A stretch of 64,000 nt of DNA from Zygnema cylindricum (GCA_037447655.1 JBBHKE010002720.1:211397-275396), one strand, 5' to 3'; shown: positions 1 to 11,387, numbered from the stretch's first letter. The notes: generated from the letters alone by a model not told the origin. Program-made: numbers and translations.

Positions 1-182
1 GCCTTTGCTGCAGGAAACCTTACTCCTCTAAATCCTGGTGAATTTCCCGAAGGTGGACGTTTCACTTGTCCACTAACGATACCTCGGTATCGTTTTTCGC
101 ACAAAGCTCCCATCATCATGGCTTCCCACTAGATAAACCAGATCCATTGAAGGTGGGCACCCTAGAGGGTGGGCCCATAACC
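1..182 (-). pseudogene. Copia element, 5' end of gag with primer-binding site (cut by window edge)
   Basis: The minus strand reads the start of a copia gag: the GALCEKRYRGIVSGQVKRP-type peptide that also begins the gag at 3309 and 23409. It is preceded by the primer-binding sequence GGTTATGGGCCCACC (minus, 168-182). The element runs off the left edge of the window, so nothing can be said about its other genes. Its 5' LTR follows at 183-1137. The call rests on near identity to the complete-looking copy at 3241-3500. Confidence 0.75.
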
Positions 183-889
183 TACAATTGTGTGTCCTCC
201 ATTAGACCACAGAATACAGGAAGCCTGTAGATAGTATTTAACTAACCCACTTCAAGCCACAACCACTACTGTCCAGGAAGGCAAAATGACTGTTTGATTG
301 CACCCCTATGCAGCTTGGACTCCCTTGATTGCGTAGCAAATAGAATCACTAAACATGACCAACCACTCGATAAGTTATGAAGAAGTAAAATTGTCAATTT
401 GTACAAACTCTCAATGGGAGATGTGACTACCCACCAAAATTTTCTATGTCCTGATTCCCTCTAATAACTTCTATCTACTTAAGTACGGACCAATCACATT
501 ACGTTATTGTACGAAGAAGTACTACTGTCGGTGTACCTTTTGTACGGCCTATGTATGACAAGGCTATTTAGCGGACGTGTGTCTACTTTTCACTCGTCCG
601 TACATTCCTTGGAATTCTCATGACCCAATGTCATCTCTCCACGTGGCTCTAGGTCATGCCACGTCACAAAACTAAAAAGTGACCACCCCGGGATTTCGGC
701 GATGATGTGCACCGTTGGATTTGCAGCGAGATTTAATCTTAGCCGTTATAATTACTTGCGTGACATTTGTTTCGCTCTCGGAACAAAATGCGTGGTATCT
801 GTTTTGAAATAGTATCGTACTTTGTACTTTCTTAAAAATGTGTCTATGCATGCCGTATAAAGTTTTAGTTAAATGGATTTGTTATTCTC

Positions 890-937
<48 letters not shown>

Positions 938-1137
938 ACATACTATAGCATATAGCATTGGTTGTAGTCTAAAAGGATATAGCTGACAAGTATCTGCCAA
1001 CTTGACGAACCGCAAGTACCAGGATCAAATCCCGGGTGTGTCAGGTTTATTTTTTGTAACCTACTAAAAATAACTGCCTACTTAAACTAAGGCAGCGATG
1101 GATCAACCTCCCTCTCTAACCTTTAGTGACTACAACA
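183..1137 (-). mobile_element. Copia 5' LTR, minus orientation, truncated
   Basis: This LTR lies directly outside the primer-binding site at 168-182 and is the reverse complement of the plus-oriented LTR at 1138-3244, e.g. the tract around 560-800 against 2690-2890. Its own TG start is missing: at 1137 the sequence switches to the TG start of the opposing LTR. It holds a 43-bp (AT)n run at 892-934 and the antisense tRNA-like module shared by all LTRs here (about 985-1045). Confidence 0.75.
892..934. repeat. (AT)n microsatellite inside LTR
   Basis: An uninterrupted run of alternating A and T. It is absent from the sister LTR at 1138-3244, so it expanded after the two LTRs diverged. Confidence 0.95.
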
Positions 1138-3244
1138 TGTTGAAATTAATAGATTTCTAGAGTATTTTCTAGGTTTAAATATGTTAGTATAATAGAAAAA
1201 GAAAAGAACGGGCAGCCTGCCTCCACCTCTCCTCTCTCTAGCCCCCATACTTGTTGTAGTCACTGAAAGATAGAGAGGGTGGTTGATCCATGGCTGCCTT
1301 AGTTCAACAAGCAATTATTTTTAGTAGGTTACTAAAAATATACTTGACGGATCCGGGATTTGATCTCGGTACCTGTAGTTCGTCAAGTTGGCCGATAGTG
1401 GTCAGCTTTATCCTATAAAACTAGGACCAATGCTAAGTGATATGGTATGTGATAGATATAAATATATTTAGGAAGGAACAAATCCATTTAACTAAAACTG
1501 TATACGGCATGCATAGATACAGTTTTATGAAAGTATGAAGTACAATTCTATTTCGAAACAGATACCACGCATTTTTTTTTCGACAGTGAAACAAATGTCG
1601 CGCTAGTATTTATAACGGCTAAGATTGCGTTGTTGTTCATAGCCCTTTTCAGCCATGAATGTACCCTCGGAAGCACCACAGACTACCCCAAAACGGCCTC
1701 CTTTGGTTCAACTCAGAATTCTACAGAATAACCAAACCAATCTGAAACTACTCAACCAGATAGTTCCTAGTCCACTTAGTATTCCCACCAAATTTCATAA
1801 AATAATACCTAACCGAATAATCACAACACTCAGTCAAAGTTGCCAAAAAATTGCCTGTCACAACTTTGATAAATCTGACCAACTTCACAATGAAGCCCCA
1901 AGCAAATCAGACACACAAAAGGTCTGCAAATTTGTCACAATATTGCCCACAAAAGGAGGAACACACATGCAAAATTCCAGATATTTTTGCCGATAAAACT
2001 GAGAGCAATTCTCAAATGAAAATCCCAAAAAGGAACATAAACAGTTTCTGTCCAAAAAGTTCCTAAGTCCAGAAATGACTAAGTCCTACAAATATACACT
2101 ACAGCTTACTACTAACTGTACGGAGGCATACCAGCCGTACGTAATCAATCAACTACCTCTATTAATGTGAGTGTACGTGAGATCTACACTAATAATTAAA
2201 TACACAGAAAAAAACATTGTTAAATATTTACACGTCGTACGAATTCCGTCAAACGAATCAGCACCGTCCAAAATAAATATCATGTGATGGACGCGATTTC
2301 GCGTCCCTCATCAAACTGACGGCACTGCCGTGCTTAGCTCTGGTGGCGTCCAATTCATCATATGTTGACCGCCGCATTATGTTTCTACGGCCGACGCACA
2401 ATTTAAATCATTTCGAATGTTAATCATCGGATCGCTTCGCGATCCGTCGTCCATTTCTCCAACACATTCAACACTTTCGTCTATGTTTCTTCGCGTCACT
2501 TGAAGTCCAATTCCGTAAGTTCAATACTCTTAGCACTTAGTACGCAAGCAGCTATGGCTGTGATGTGACCAGCGCAGCATGTCAGCACAATATTTTTTTC
2601 ATACAGGCTGCTATGTCTGCGGTGTGACCAACGCAGCATGGCAGCATAGCAATGTGATATAGAGAGGACTAAAGGTTTCCAAAAACCAAAATGCATCTCG
2701 CTGCAAATCCAACAGCGCACATCATCGCCAAAATCGCGAAATGGTAACTTTGGCGTTTTGTGACAAGGCATGACTTGGAGCCACGTGGAGAGATGACATT
2801 CGGTCATGGGAATTCTGAGGAATGTACAGACAAGTGAAAAGCAGACATGCGTCCGCTTTATAGCCTTGTCGTACATAGGCCGTAAAAAAGGTACACCGAC
2901 AGTAGTAATTTTTGGTACGGTACAGTAATCTGATTGGTTTGTACTTTAGTAGATAGAAGTTATTAGAGGGAATCAGGACTTAGAAAGTTTTGGTAGGTAG
3001 TCACCTCTCCCATTGAGAGTTTGTACAAATTGACATTTTTACTTCCTCCTAACTTATCAAGTGGTTTGTCATATTGAGTGATTCTATTTGCTATGGAATC
3101 AAGGGAGTCCAAGCTGCATAGGGGTGCAATCAAACAGTCATTTTGCCTTCCTGGACAGCAGTGGTTGTGGCTTGAAGTGGGTTAGTTAAATGCTATCTAG
3201 AGGCTTCTTGTATTCTGTGGTCTAATGGAGGACACACAATTGTA
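1138..3244 (+). mobile_element. Copia 5' LTR (family C) of element E1, interrupted by another solo LTR
   Basis: It starts TGTTGAAATTAATAG and ends at the primer-binding site at 3245. Without the 1631-2691 insertion and its duplicated TGCAT (to 2696) it is 1,041 bp, close to the relative at 16656-17702 (1,047 bp). Its first 200 bp form a head-to-head inverted arrangement with the truncated LTR at 183-1137. It carries an antisense B-box-like hairpin at about 1343-1385. Confidence 0.8.
1631..2691 (+). mobile_element. Solo LTR of a second retrotransposon family (family R)
   Basis: It begins TGTTGTTCATAGCCC and lines up with the well-bounded solo LTR at 24417-25369, e.g. the CATAGCC...TTCAGCCATG start and the ATCGGATCGCTTCGCGATCC stretch near the end. 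It sits inside the family-C LTR. The flanks are TGCGT (1626-1630) and TGCAT (2692-2696), where the uninserted LTR at 183-1137 has TAAAT, so a 5-bp target duplication is likely. The 3' end reads AAAA instead of CA, so this end is decayed or slightly misplaced. Short ORFs inside are chance. Confidence 0.65.
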
Positions 3245-3259
3245 GGTTATCGGCCCACC
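3245..3259 (+). other. Retrotransposon primer-binding site (internal initiator tRNA-Met type)
   Basis: GGTTATCGGCCCACC differs by one base from GGTTATGGGCCCACC found at 23385. The consensus is the exact complement of the anticodon arm of plant initiator tRNA-Met (GGUGGGCCCAUAACC). It lies directly after the LTR. Confidence 0.75.
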
Positions 3260-3308
3260 CTCTAGGGTGCCCACCTTCAATGGATCTGGGTTTTTCTAGT
3301 AAGAAGCC

Positions 3309-4170
3309 ATGATGATGGGAGCTTTGTGCGAAAAAGGATACTGGGGTATCGTTAGTGGACAAGTGAAACGTCCACCTTCGGGAACTCCACCAGGATTTGG
3401 AGGAGTAAAGTTTCCTGCAGCAACGACTGCCTCAGCGGAGGAGGCAGATGATGGGGACAACAATGTGTCCGAAAAGGGGAAAGGAAAGGAGACACCCTTC
3501 ACTCCTATTGCCACAGTCGCGGGATCGGCGACCGTGAAGACCGCGGAGAACGATACTCAAATGTGGGAGGATTTCAACATGGCTGCCAAGAACTTCATTC
3601 TGAGGCACCTCACTCAAGCTTTGGCCACTGTTCATCTTCACATTTACAAGGCCGAGGAGTTGTGGGTGAGTTTGGTGGAGATTTATAGAGCGGGAACTAT
3701 GTAGGAGCTCCAGTTGGTGAGCAAAAGCTAGTGAGTTACACTTACAAAAGAGGAAAGATGTTAGATTACTTTAATGATCTTTCTTGTTAGCAAATGGAGA
3801 TGGAAAGTGCCGGATGGACAAGTACAATGAAAATGAAATTTAACACCCTTATCATGAAGTTACCAGATGAGTACAAACACATAGTGTACCGAGTATAGGA
3901 AATGGCTGATAGTTCATGGAAATGGAACACAGTGGTCAGGATGATACTTGTGTAGGAAAACACAATGGAGATTAGGAGAGGAGGAAAGAGCATTCAAGCT
4001 CTAGCAGCAGGAGGGGATTGATGGGGGAAGTACCGGAAGTAGTTATACAAAGTGGAAAGAGATCATTCTAGAGGACAAAGGCCCCCTAAGGGTCTTTGTC
4101 ATTTTTGCAAAAAGCTGGGACACTTCATCGCAGATTGTGTTAAGATGTTAGAGCTGAGGCTCTAAGAGAA
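3309..4170 (+). pseudogene. Copia gag remnant of element E1
   Basis: An open stretch (3309-3704) encodes a capsid-like N-terminal part. It ends in the ILRHLTQALATVHLHIYKAEELWVSLV-type region, of which related copies occur at 10967 and 23761. Downstream the frame is broken by stops. A CCHC zinc knuckle is still visible at about 4098-4142 (CHFCKKLGHFIADC), the RNA-binding motif of nucleocapsid. Gag would package element RNA in a virus-like particle. This copy cannot make an intact protein. Confidence 0.8.
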
Positions 4171-4747
4171 CCGTGGAGGGGGTTCTTCCGGAGGGAAGAA
4201 AAAGGCACTTGTGGTTACAAAAGTGACAAGAGAAACCGAGGATGAGTCTTTTGAGGAGGATGGGGAGCTTCTTCTTGACGAGAATCTGGAGGAAAAGGAG
4301 ATCCCTCGTAGACAGATTTGTGCCCTTAGAGCGATTCCAAGGCTCCACAGGATGGATAGATCATCGACTTAGTTGCATCCATGCATATGGGTCGTGATAA
4401 GGAACTCTTCACTAAGCTAAGAAAGATCCCTACTGTAGAGATAAAGTATCGGGATGAGAGGGTAGTCACTACTACTATGGTGGGATCAGTAGATCTAAAA
4501 GTCTTAATGGCAGGAAAGACATCTATAGTGACATTCTTTGAAGCGTTGTTTATTCCAAAGTTAAACAAAAACCTCATCTCAACGTTTGTGTTAGATAATA
4601 ATGGTTTTGAGACAACCAGCAGAAAGGGAACCTTTACTGCTAGCTTTGAGGAGGAAGTATATTTCACTGCTGAAAAAGGTAGCCTAGGGATGTTTAGGCT
4701 GATTTTAAGCAATAAAAAGAAGAAACTTTACTATACTGGTGTCCTGA
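4171..4747 (+). pseudogene. Copia aspartic protease remnant of element E1
   Basis: The stretch matches the protease region of the sister copies at 16269-16650 and 25400-25730. An acidic linker is followed by a CALRAI tract, then the catalytic region and KIPTVEIKYRDERVVTTTMV. Where sisters read WIIDTGASMHM or WIVDSGASMHM, this copy has a stop codon in place of W and IDLVASMHM. The catalytic Asp-Thr/Ser-Gly triad is therefore lost. An ORF of 135 codons (4381-4788) covers the rest. Confidence 0.75.
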
Positions 4748-4751
4748 TATT

Positions 4752-5844
4752 ATGTTGTGGCATAAAGGGCTTGGACATGTGCATTTAGATAAGTTGAAAG
4801 AAATGAAAAAGATGGGAATAGTGGAAGGAATTCAGTTCGGAGAAAGTGAAAACCTATGTGACTGTAGTGGTTGTGCTCAAGTTAAAGCACACAGATTACC
4901 CTTTCCAAAAAATGCCACTTATAAAGGGGAAAATGTGTTAAACTTGGTAAACACTGATCTTCGGGGACCGGCCAAAGTGCCCTCAACCGGTGGTAAAAGG
5001 TTTATGGTGACAATCTTTGACGATTGGTCTCGATACTCTAGAATGTATTTTTTGAAAAATAAACCAAAGGCCCCACAGGTTTTTAAAAAATATAAGGCAT
5101 GGAGTGAGAAACTTCATGAAACCCCTATTAAGAGAGCAAAGAGTGATAATAGGGGAGGGAATACCTCCAACCAATTTCAGAATTTTTTGAGAGAAGATGA
5201 AGTGCAACACCAAAAGAGAGTTCCTGAAAATCTTGAGCAGAATGGTGTAGCCAAGAGGTTAAATAAAACACTAAGTGATAGTGCCAGGAATATGCTCTCA
5301 TATAAAAAGATAGGAAAGAAATTTTGGGCCGAATCTATGTAGTGTGCAAATTATCTCAAGAATAGAGTTTTTACTTCAGCAGTAAAAGGCCAGACTCCTT
5401 ATGAGAGATGGACCTGCCAAAAACCAGATGTTTCACACTTAAAGGATTTCGGTAGTCAAGTAATTAGCCTAGACACAGATCCGTCAAATTGGAAGTTAGA
5501 TACAAAAGGAAAACTAGGATATATGCTAGGATATGATGAATATGTAAAAGGATATACAGTCTATGATCTTAAGAGAGAAGATAAAATCCTAGTAAAGCAT
5601 CTAGTGGTCATGGATGAAGGGAAATCTATAGATCCCTTTAAGCATACAAAGACAATCAAAATCAGATTTGCGTCAAAAAATTCTGATTACTTTGAGCTTC
5701 CTTACTATCCAGGTTTTTGAGAAAATGATGATCTTGCAGGTACAAATCAAACCGAGGAGGATTCAGCCCCAGAACCTTTAGTTCCAACTCCAACCAAAGC
5801 CAAAGACGTAGTGGACATATACCCGAAATAGAGGGATAGGGGAG
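4752..5844 (+). pseudogene. Copia integrase remnant of element E1, cut at 5844
   Basis: The stretch begins WHKGLGHVHLDKL, then CDCSGCAQVKAH (the HHCC zinc-binding part), then the catalytic core with NTDLRGP, KSDNRGG and LEQNGVAKR, corresponding to the D, D and E positions. A TAG at 5340 interrupts it, then the frame resumes (CANYLKNR..., GYDEYVKGYTVYDL) to about 5718 and the acidic linker to reverse transcriptase. The sequence stops at GGGAG (5840-5844), directly against an antisense LTR. The missing 3' part is most likely the fragment at 20753-22492. Confidence 0.85.
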
Positions 5845-6732
5845 TGAAATTCTGTGGTCTCCATTGACCCACAGAATGAGCAGCCTATGTAAAGCCTCTA
5901 GGATAATATTTGCCCCTTCCACTTTCCCACTGAATAAGTGCCCCCCAAGCACACAAATATTCTGACCACCCTCACCACTGAGAGGTCAAAACTCCCTTGA
6001 GTCAAACGCAAAAAGAATCACTGAATTTGCTACCCTGAGCAGTAAGTTATGGTTGGTCAAAGATGACCTTTATAGTTAGAAGCTCTCTTAGAAAGAGGTA
6101 CCTAAATATCACTAAGACTTAGTCTGCCTACTCACGACTACCTACTACTAAACCCTAGTCTTATAGGAACACTATATAGTACAAGAAGGTTCAATAAGAG
6201 ATTTACTTATTGTACGGCCATTGTACCACATAGTCTACAAGGAGACATTTGTCAGATCGAGAGCTATGGTTCCTCCTCCCATCTTCTATGGTATCAAATA
6301 ATGTGACGCCACATGGCACCGCGTGACGCTATCTCCAAATGACGCCAAAATCTCACTTCGCGTGCCGGCTACAATGCCGGCCGTTCGATCAAAACATATT
6401 TTACACGGTTCAGATTCACTTACATGCATAAATTGCTCTTTTTCGTTAGTCTGATGTTAATTGGCTGTTGCGTTAATGTTTAGATATCTTTGAAACCCGT
6501 CACGTGTATCTTTTCGATAGCACGTTAGTGGTTAAGATGTACGACTATGTAGAGGTCCACAGACCCAGGTTCAAATCTGGACTTAGGCATCATTTTAGTA
6601 AAATATCCTCTACTTCAAAATCTGCCACTTTCTAACTATGGCGGCAGCCATGGCGTGCCTTTGATCCTCACTCTCTTTCTTTAAAGTAAAACTAAAATAG
6701 AGAAGTGAACTATTAATTACCTCTTTTCAACA
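5845..6732 (-). mobile_element. Family-A copia LTR, minus orientation
   Basis: On the minus strand it starts TGTTGAAAAGAGG (6732) and ends GAATTTCA (5845). It is 888 bp and aligns along its length with the plus-oriented LTR at 22493-23384. On its 5' side (minus) stands a polypurine tract, TTAAAGGGAG, as expected for a 3' LTR of the element at 6733-12368. On its other side it abuts GGGAG of element E1. It contains the 67-nt tRNA-like module at 6522-6588. Confidence 0.85.
6522..6588 (+). other. tRNA-like module within family-A LTR (antisense to the LTR)
   Basis: Contains TAGTGGTTAAG (A-box/D-arm like), a T-arm-like hairpin with the B-box GGTTCAAATCT, and ends CTTAGGC, which partly pairs with the start in the sister copy. 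It is 67 nt, shorter than a normal tRNA, and has no clear anticodon stem. It is therefore tRNA-derived or tRNA-mimicking sequence, not a tRNA gene. Confidence 0.5.
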
Positions 6733-7944
6733 CTCCCTTTAATTCTTAGTCACTTTTTAATTTTAATCTACAGTTTTTTCTACAATAAATCAACTTAGGG
6801 GAAGGCATTGGTTTTGTTATCATGTCTTCAATCATTTCTCTATCAGTTTTATGAACCAGTTTAATAATTTTATTTTAACCTTCTAACTGACAAAGCTTAG
6901 TCTAATATTCATATGCTTAGCTTTGAAGTGATGTTTCGGATTAGCTGCAATAGAGATAGCAACTTGATTATCACAAAAAACATTTTGAGTTCCAAACTTC
7001 ATGAACCCAATTTCTTTAAAAAGAGATTTAACCCACATTAATTCTTTGGTGGCAGCACAGGAAGCCATGTATTCAGGCTCCATAGTGGACTCAGCAACTA
7101 CTTTTTGTTGCTTGCTACTCCAACAACATGCACCAGATCCAATTTGTAACACATATCCAGTCGTACACCGCCTTAAAGGTACATCTCCATAACTGGCATC
7201 ACTCCAGGTGGTGATGTCAGTGTGCTCCCTCCCCAAATGCAACCATAATTCCCTTGTCCCCACCAGATACCTCATCACCCTTTTGGCAGCCTCCCAGTCT
7301 CTTTTTCTTGGTTCATTTAGACTTCTACTAAGGACACCTACAGCTGGAGCTATATCTGGACGGGTAAAGTTCATAAAACAAATTAAACTGCCTACAATCT
7401 ACCGATAAGGGATATTTTCTATAAATTTTCTTTCTATCTCATCCATCTCATCATTAATGATCAATATTCCTCTCTCTTCACTCCCCTCAAACACTTTCTT
7501 CAAATCCATAGGAGTAGTACATCCATTTGCTTTTTCCATCTGAAATTTTTCTAGTATATTACCGATTGTTTTTTTTTGAGTGAGTCTTATAATTATATTC
7601 CCTCTATCTCTCTCCATGTGAATTCCCAAAATATACTTTGCTTCGCCGAGATCTTTCATATCAAAACTGCTTCTAAGTTCCCGTTTTAGTTTGTTAAATT
7701 TATCTAAAGACTTGCTTAAGACCAACTAATCATCCACATAAATAGCAATAAATATCACTGCATCCTCATCGTCAAATATATATATGGAGTGATCTGAACT
7801 AATTCTGATATACCCCAAACTGGTCAGAAATTCGTCTAGCTTTATATTCCATTGTCGCTGGGCTTAATTAAGCCCATAGAGTGATTTTATCAGTTTACAA
7901 ACCTTGCTTTCTTCCCCACTTTCCACGAATCCTTCTGGTTGCCT
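6733..7944 (-). pseudogene. Copia reverse transcriptase C-part and RNase H of element E2
   Basis: Read on the minus strand: SLYGL, an IAIYVDD active-site motif followed by a stop, KDLGEAKYILGIHMERD, then SKQQKVVAESTMEPEYMASC, VFCDNQVAISIAANPKHH and KHMNIRLSFVS. The D, E and D residues of RNase H are visible (WSDASYGD, ...EPEYMA, VFCDNQ). The final HxD has become HMN. Stops at about 7728 and near 7400 break it. At 7944 the reading is interrupted by a solo LTR and resumes at 9187. Confidence 0.85.
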
Positions 7945-9186
7945 TGAAACTCTGAGACCTCCATTGGCCCTCAGAGTATGCAGATCCAAAAGAAGCTAAT
8001 CTAGATAGTGCCGACTCCAAGTTAATATAAACCCAAGTGACTGACCCCTTGACAGTCAGAACCCCAATATAGATTCACCCCTGTGAAATAACACTTTCTG
8101 TGTGCTCAGTTCCACCACAGAATGCAAAGTTAGAATATGAGATTTGGACACATTCACCCACTTTGACTTTCCCTTAGAAATACAGCCACCCTGGCAGACA
8201 AAAACTCTGACCGACTACACCCCTGTGTAGCCTAGACTCCCCTGAGTCCGCAGCAAAAAGAATCACTGAAAATGGTCAAGTAAATTAATAGTTATGGCTG
8301 GCCAAAGTTTGCCATTTATACAAGGTGCTCTCTGGGAGAGGCAGCTGCCTACCCAAAATTTTCTAAGTCCTATTCCCTCTCTAAAACTCTATCTACTGAA
8401 GTACGGCACCAATCAAATTACTGTGTCGTACAGAAAAGTACAGGTGCCGGTGTACTTTCTGTACGGCCATTGTACGACATGGCCAAAATGTCGACACGTG
8501 TCGAATCAGGATTAGTTCCTGTAATCTCCGGAATTCCCGTAGTCCAATGTTATCACGCCACGTGTCACATGACATGACAAAGACCGTAAAACGCCAAAAA
8601 TGCCTTTTCCGTGATCGCGGCGCCTATCGTGGCCGTCCGATCAAGACCGGCTATAATCGTAGCCGCTGAAATTCGACGCGCGGTATTTGTTTCGCTATCG
8701 AAACAAATGCGCGGTATTTGTTTCGCTGTCGAAACAAATGCGCGGTATTTGTTTCGCTATCGAAACAAATGCGCGGTATCCGTTCTGCCCCCATTCCGTA
8801 CTTGGTACTAAATTAAACTGTATCTATGTACTAAGTATCTATTAGCCGTTAAACGGATTAATCTACATATAACGATTTATATATTTGTCAAACCCTATAT
8901 ATCGTAATATCTGTTCTAGACATAACGGCTAGAGCTAACGGCTAACGCGGAATGATGGACGGTAGGTACCAGGATCAATTCCTGGGTCCGTCAACTAACT
9001 TTTGGTAAGACTACATAATTTACCCCCTGTCTTCTCTAGAGAAAATAGGCAGCCATGGCTCTAGCTCCCTATCCAGCCTTCAGTGACTACGACAAGTATG
9101 GGGGCTTGGAAAGGGGAGTTAGAGGCAGACCGCCTCAGCTCTTTTTCTATCCTAATACAGACCTATAAAATACTCAAATATCAACA
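7945..9186 (-). mobile_element. Solo LTR (family B) with 5-bp target duplication TGCCT
   Basis: On the minus strand it starts TGTTGATATTTGAG and ends CAGAGTTTCA. It is flanked on both sides by TGCCT (7940-7944 and 9187-9191) and splits one reverse-transcriptase reading. That makes it a clean solo LTR left after recombination of a full element. At 1,242 bp it is longer than the related LTR at 28336-29333 (998 bp), partly through the 31-bp triplication at 8678-8770. Antisense B-box-like hairpin at about 8953-8990. Confidence 0.9.
8678..8770. repeat. Three tandem 31-bp units, each an inverted repeat
   Basis: Units 8678-8708, 8709-8739 and 8740-8770 are nearly identical (one CTAT/CTGT change). 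Each holds the palindrome ATTTGTTTCG-4 nt-CGAAACAAAT. Related LTRs at 12930, 17240 and 20290 carry a single copy. The position is upstream of the likely LTR transcription start, so it may be an enhancer-like repeat (inference). Confidence 0.85.
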
Positions 9187-10965
9187 TGCCTCATGTAAAT
9201 TTCTTCTTCCAACTCTTCATGCAAAAAGGTCGTTTTAATATCCATCTGGTGTATTTCCATATCCTCCGTTGCGGCTATACTTAAAAGGATTCTAACAGAA
9301 GGAAATCTGACTACAGGTGCAAAGGTTTCTTCGAAGTCTATCCCCTTTTTTTGAGTATAACCTTTTGCAACTAACGTAGCTTTGTACCTCTCAATGGTAT
9401 TATCGGGGTTTAATTTAAGTTTAAAAACCCACTTACATCCGATCGGTTTTCAGTCCGGTGGACAATCTACCAACTCCCATGTATTGGCTTCCATCATGGA
9501 GGCCATTTCTTCATTTATAGCTGTGATCCACCGACTAATTTCTGGGGTGTTTATGGCCTCTAATAATGTCTGAGGTTCATTTGGGTGAGACATCTTTGTG
9601 AGTTCGTTATTTACTTGTCTTTCTTGAAGTCGTTTACTACTTCTTCTTCCCTCTTCAAAATCGGAAGTTGGTATGGAAGGCATCCTTGGGTTTCTTTTAG
9701 GAAGATTTTCAGCTCCCCTATCTTCCAATTCCAGTGTCTCATCAAAATCCTCATCGGTTTCCACTTCGTATTGTGGCCTTGCCTTGGATATTGTCCTTTC
9801 CTCCTCCTTTGGTAGATTTGCAAATTTTCCTTTTTCTCCATCTTCCTTCTCTTCATTTTCAAAGTCAAAGTCAAAAAATTGATCCGTTTCAAATCTGATT
9901 TTGACTTCCTTATTATATTTGAATGGATCAATGGACTTCACTTCATTCATCACCACTATGTGTTTTACCAAAATTATATCTTTATTTTTTAAGTCATACA
10001 CCCGGTATCCTTTTGTGCTCTCATCATATCCTACAAGATATCTTGGTTTCCCTCTTCCCTCTAACTTCCATTTAGTCTTATCGGAATCCAAACTATAAAC
10101 TTGATTTCCAAACACTCTATAACTAGACAAATCAGGCTTTTTTCTTGACCACCTCTCATACGGAGTTTCCTCCTTATTTGTTGAAGTTAGGACTCTATAG
10201 TCTATGAAATTAGCATAGTTCATAGACTCAACCCAAAACTGCAGCCCTATCCCCTTGTCACTTAACATACTTTTGGACATATCTCGTAAAGTTCTATTCA
10301 CTCTTTCTACTACTCCATTTTGTTCTGGATTATAGGGAATAGTTTTCTCATGATGAATTCCTTCTTCTTTAAGATATTCTTCAAATCCCCTTGAGGTGTA
10401 TTCTTTCCCATTATCGCTTCTTATCTCTTTTTTTGAGGTTTCATGTAGCTTTTCATTCCATACTTTATACTCTTTGAAACATCTTAATACCTCTGACTTA
10501 TGTTTGAGAAAGTATACCTTCGTGTATCTAGACGAATAATCTGTGATAGTCAACATCCATCTCTTCCCCCTTTGTGAAGCATACCTAGCAGGTCCCCAAA
10601 CATCAGTGTGAACTAGATCTAATACTTTCTCTCTCCTAAATGTGGTTGCCTTTGGAAATGGAAGTCTATGAATCTTCCCTTGGGCACATCCACTACAATC
10701 ATCAAAGGTCTCATCATCCTCAAAAGTAATACCCTCCACTATTCTATTTTTCTTCATTTTCTTTAATCTATCTAGATGCACATGCCCCAACCTTTTATGC
10801 CAAAGCATCATCTCACTTGCACACGAGTAGAGAACATTATTTTCATTGCAAAGAACAATTCTGAACATTCTTTGACTTCCCTTCTCACCTATGAAATACT
10901 ATACCTTGTGATTGCCAACTTTTACTGCTCAATCGTACCACTTTTGTAAATGTTGTTAAGAGCCT
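9187..10965 (-). pseudogene. Copia integrase and N-part of reverse transcriptase of element E2, with a 472-codon ORF
   Basis: The longest coding stretch of the nest (9450-10868, minus) reads MFRIVLCNENN, LWHKRLGHVHLDRL, DDCSGCAQGK, HTDVWGPARY, EIRSDNGKEY and NPEQNGVVERVNR. That is a full HHCC domain and all three D, D, E catalytic positions. GYDESTKGYRVYDL and the acidic linker follow, then RWITAINEEMASMMEANTWEL, where reverse transcriptase begins. A stop follows at 9450. The reading carries on to 9187 ([26 protein letters not shown]). This is the best-preserved integrase in the window. Upstream it is joined to gag by a deletion of the protease region. Confidence 0.9.
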
Positions 10966-11387
10966 CTTACAACTCATCCGTCCTGTCTACATGAAGATGA
11001 GGTGTAGCCACTACCTGAGTGAGACGCCGGAGAATAAAATGAGTCACCACGACTTTGTTGAAATCCCCGATTTCACAGTCATAAGCCTCGGTTTTTTGAA
11101 CATCTGCTATTGGAACCGATCTAATAGCTATCGGTATAAGTTTCTCATTCCCCCTCTCTTTCCGTGTGTCCAACACGATGCTTTCCCCAACATCCTCTAC
11201 CTCTTCTCCCCCCGCAGATCCTCTTGTGAACCGAGATCCTCCAAACCCTAGTGGAACTCCCACTTTTGCGGATGGCTAGCGCACACGACCACTCACAATG
11301 CCCCATAGCCTTTTTTCAAACAATGCACCCATCATCATAGTTTCCCAATAAATGAACCATGTTTTATTGAAAATGGGCACCCTAGGG
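10966..11387 (-). pseudogene. Copia gag N-terminal remnant of element E2
   Basis: The minus strand reads gag: LFEKRLWGIVSGR, then MGVPLGFGGSRFTRGSAGG, then FILRRLTQVVATPHLHVDRTDEL. This matches the gag of element E1 by position. The zinc knuckle and the protease active site are missing. At about 10965 the sequence passes straight from mid-gag to the end of the protease domain (YYFIGEKGSQRMFRIV), which points to an internal deletion. Confidence 0.75.

Noticed and set aside
892-934. (AT)n run as an origin or centromere signal
   Set aside because: A simple microsatellite inside one LTR, absent from its sister.
6522-6588. A true tRNA gene
   Set aside because: 67 nt, weak anticodon arm and imperfect stems; present at the same LTR position in several families, so it is part of the retrotransposon LTR.
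8678-8770. CRISPR-like array of spaced palindromes
   Set aside because: Units abut without spacers, number only three, and lie in a eukaryotic LTR.
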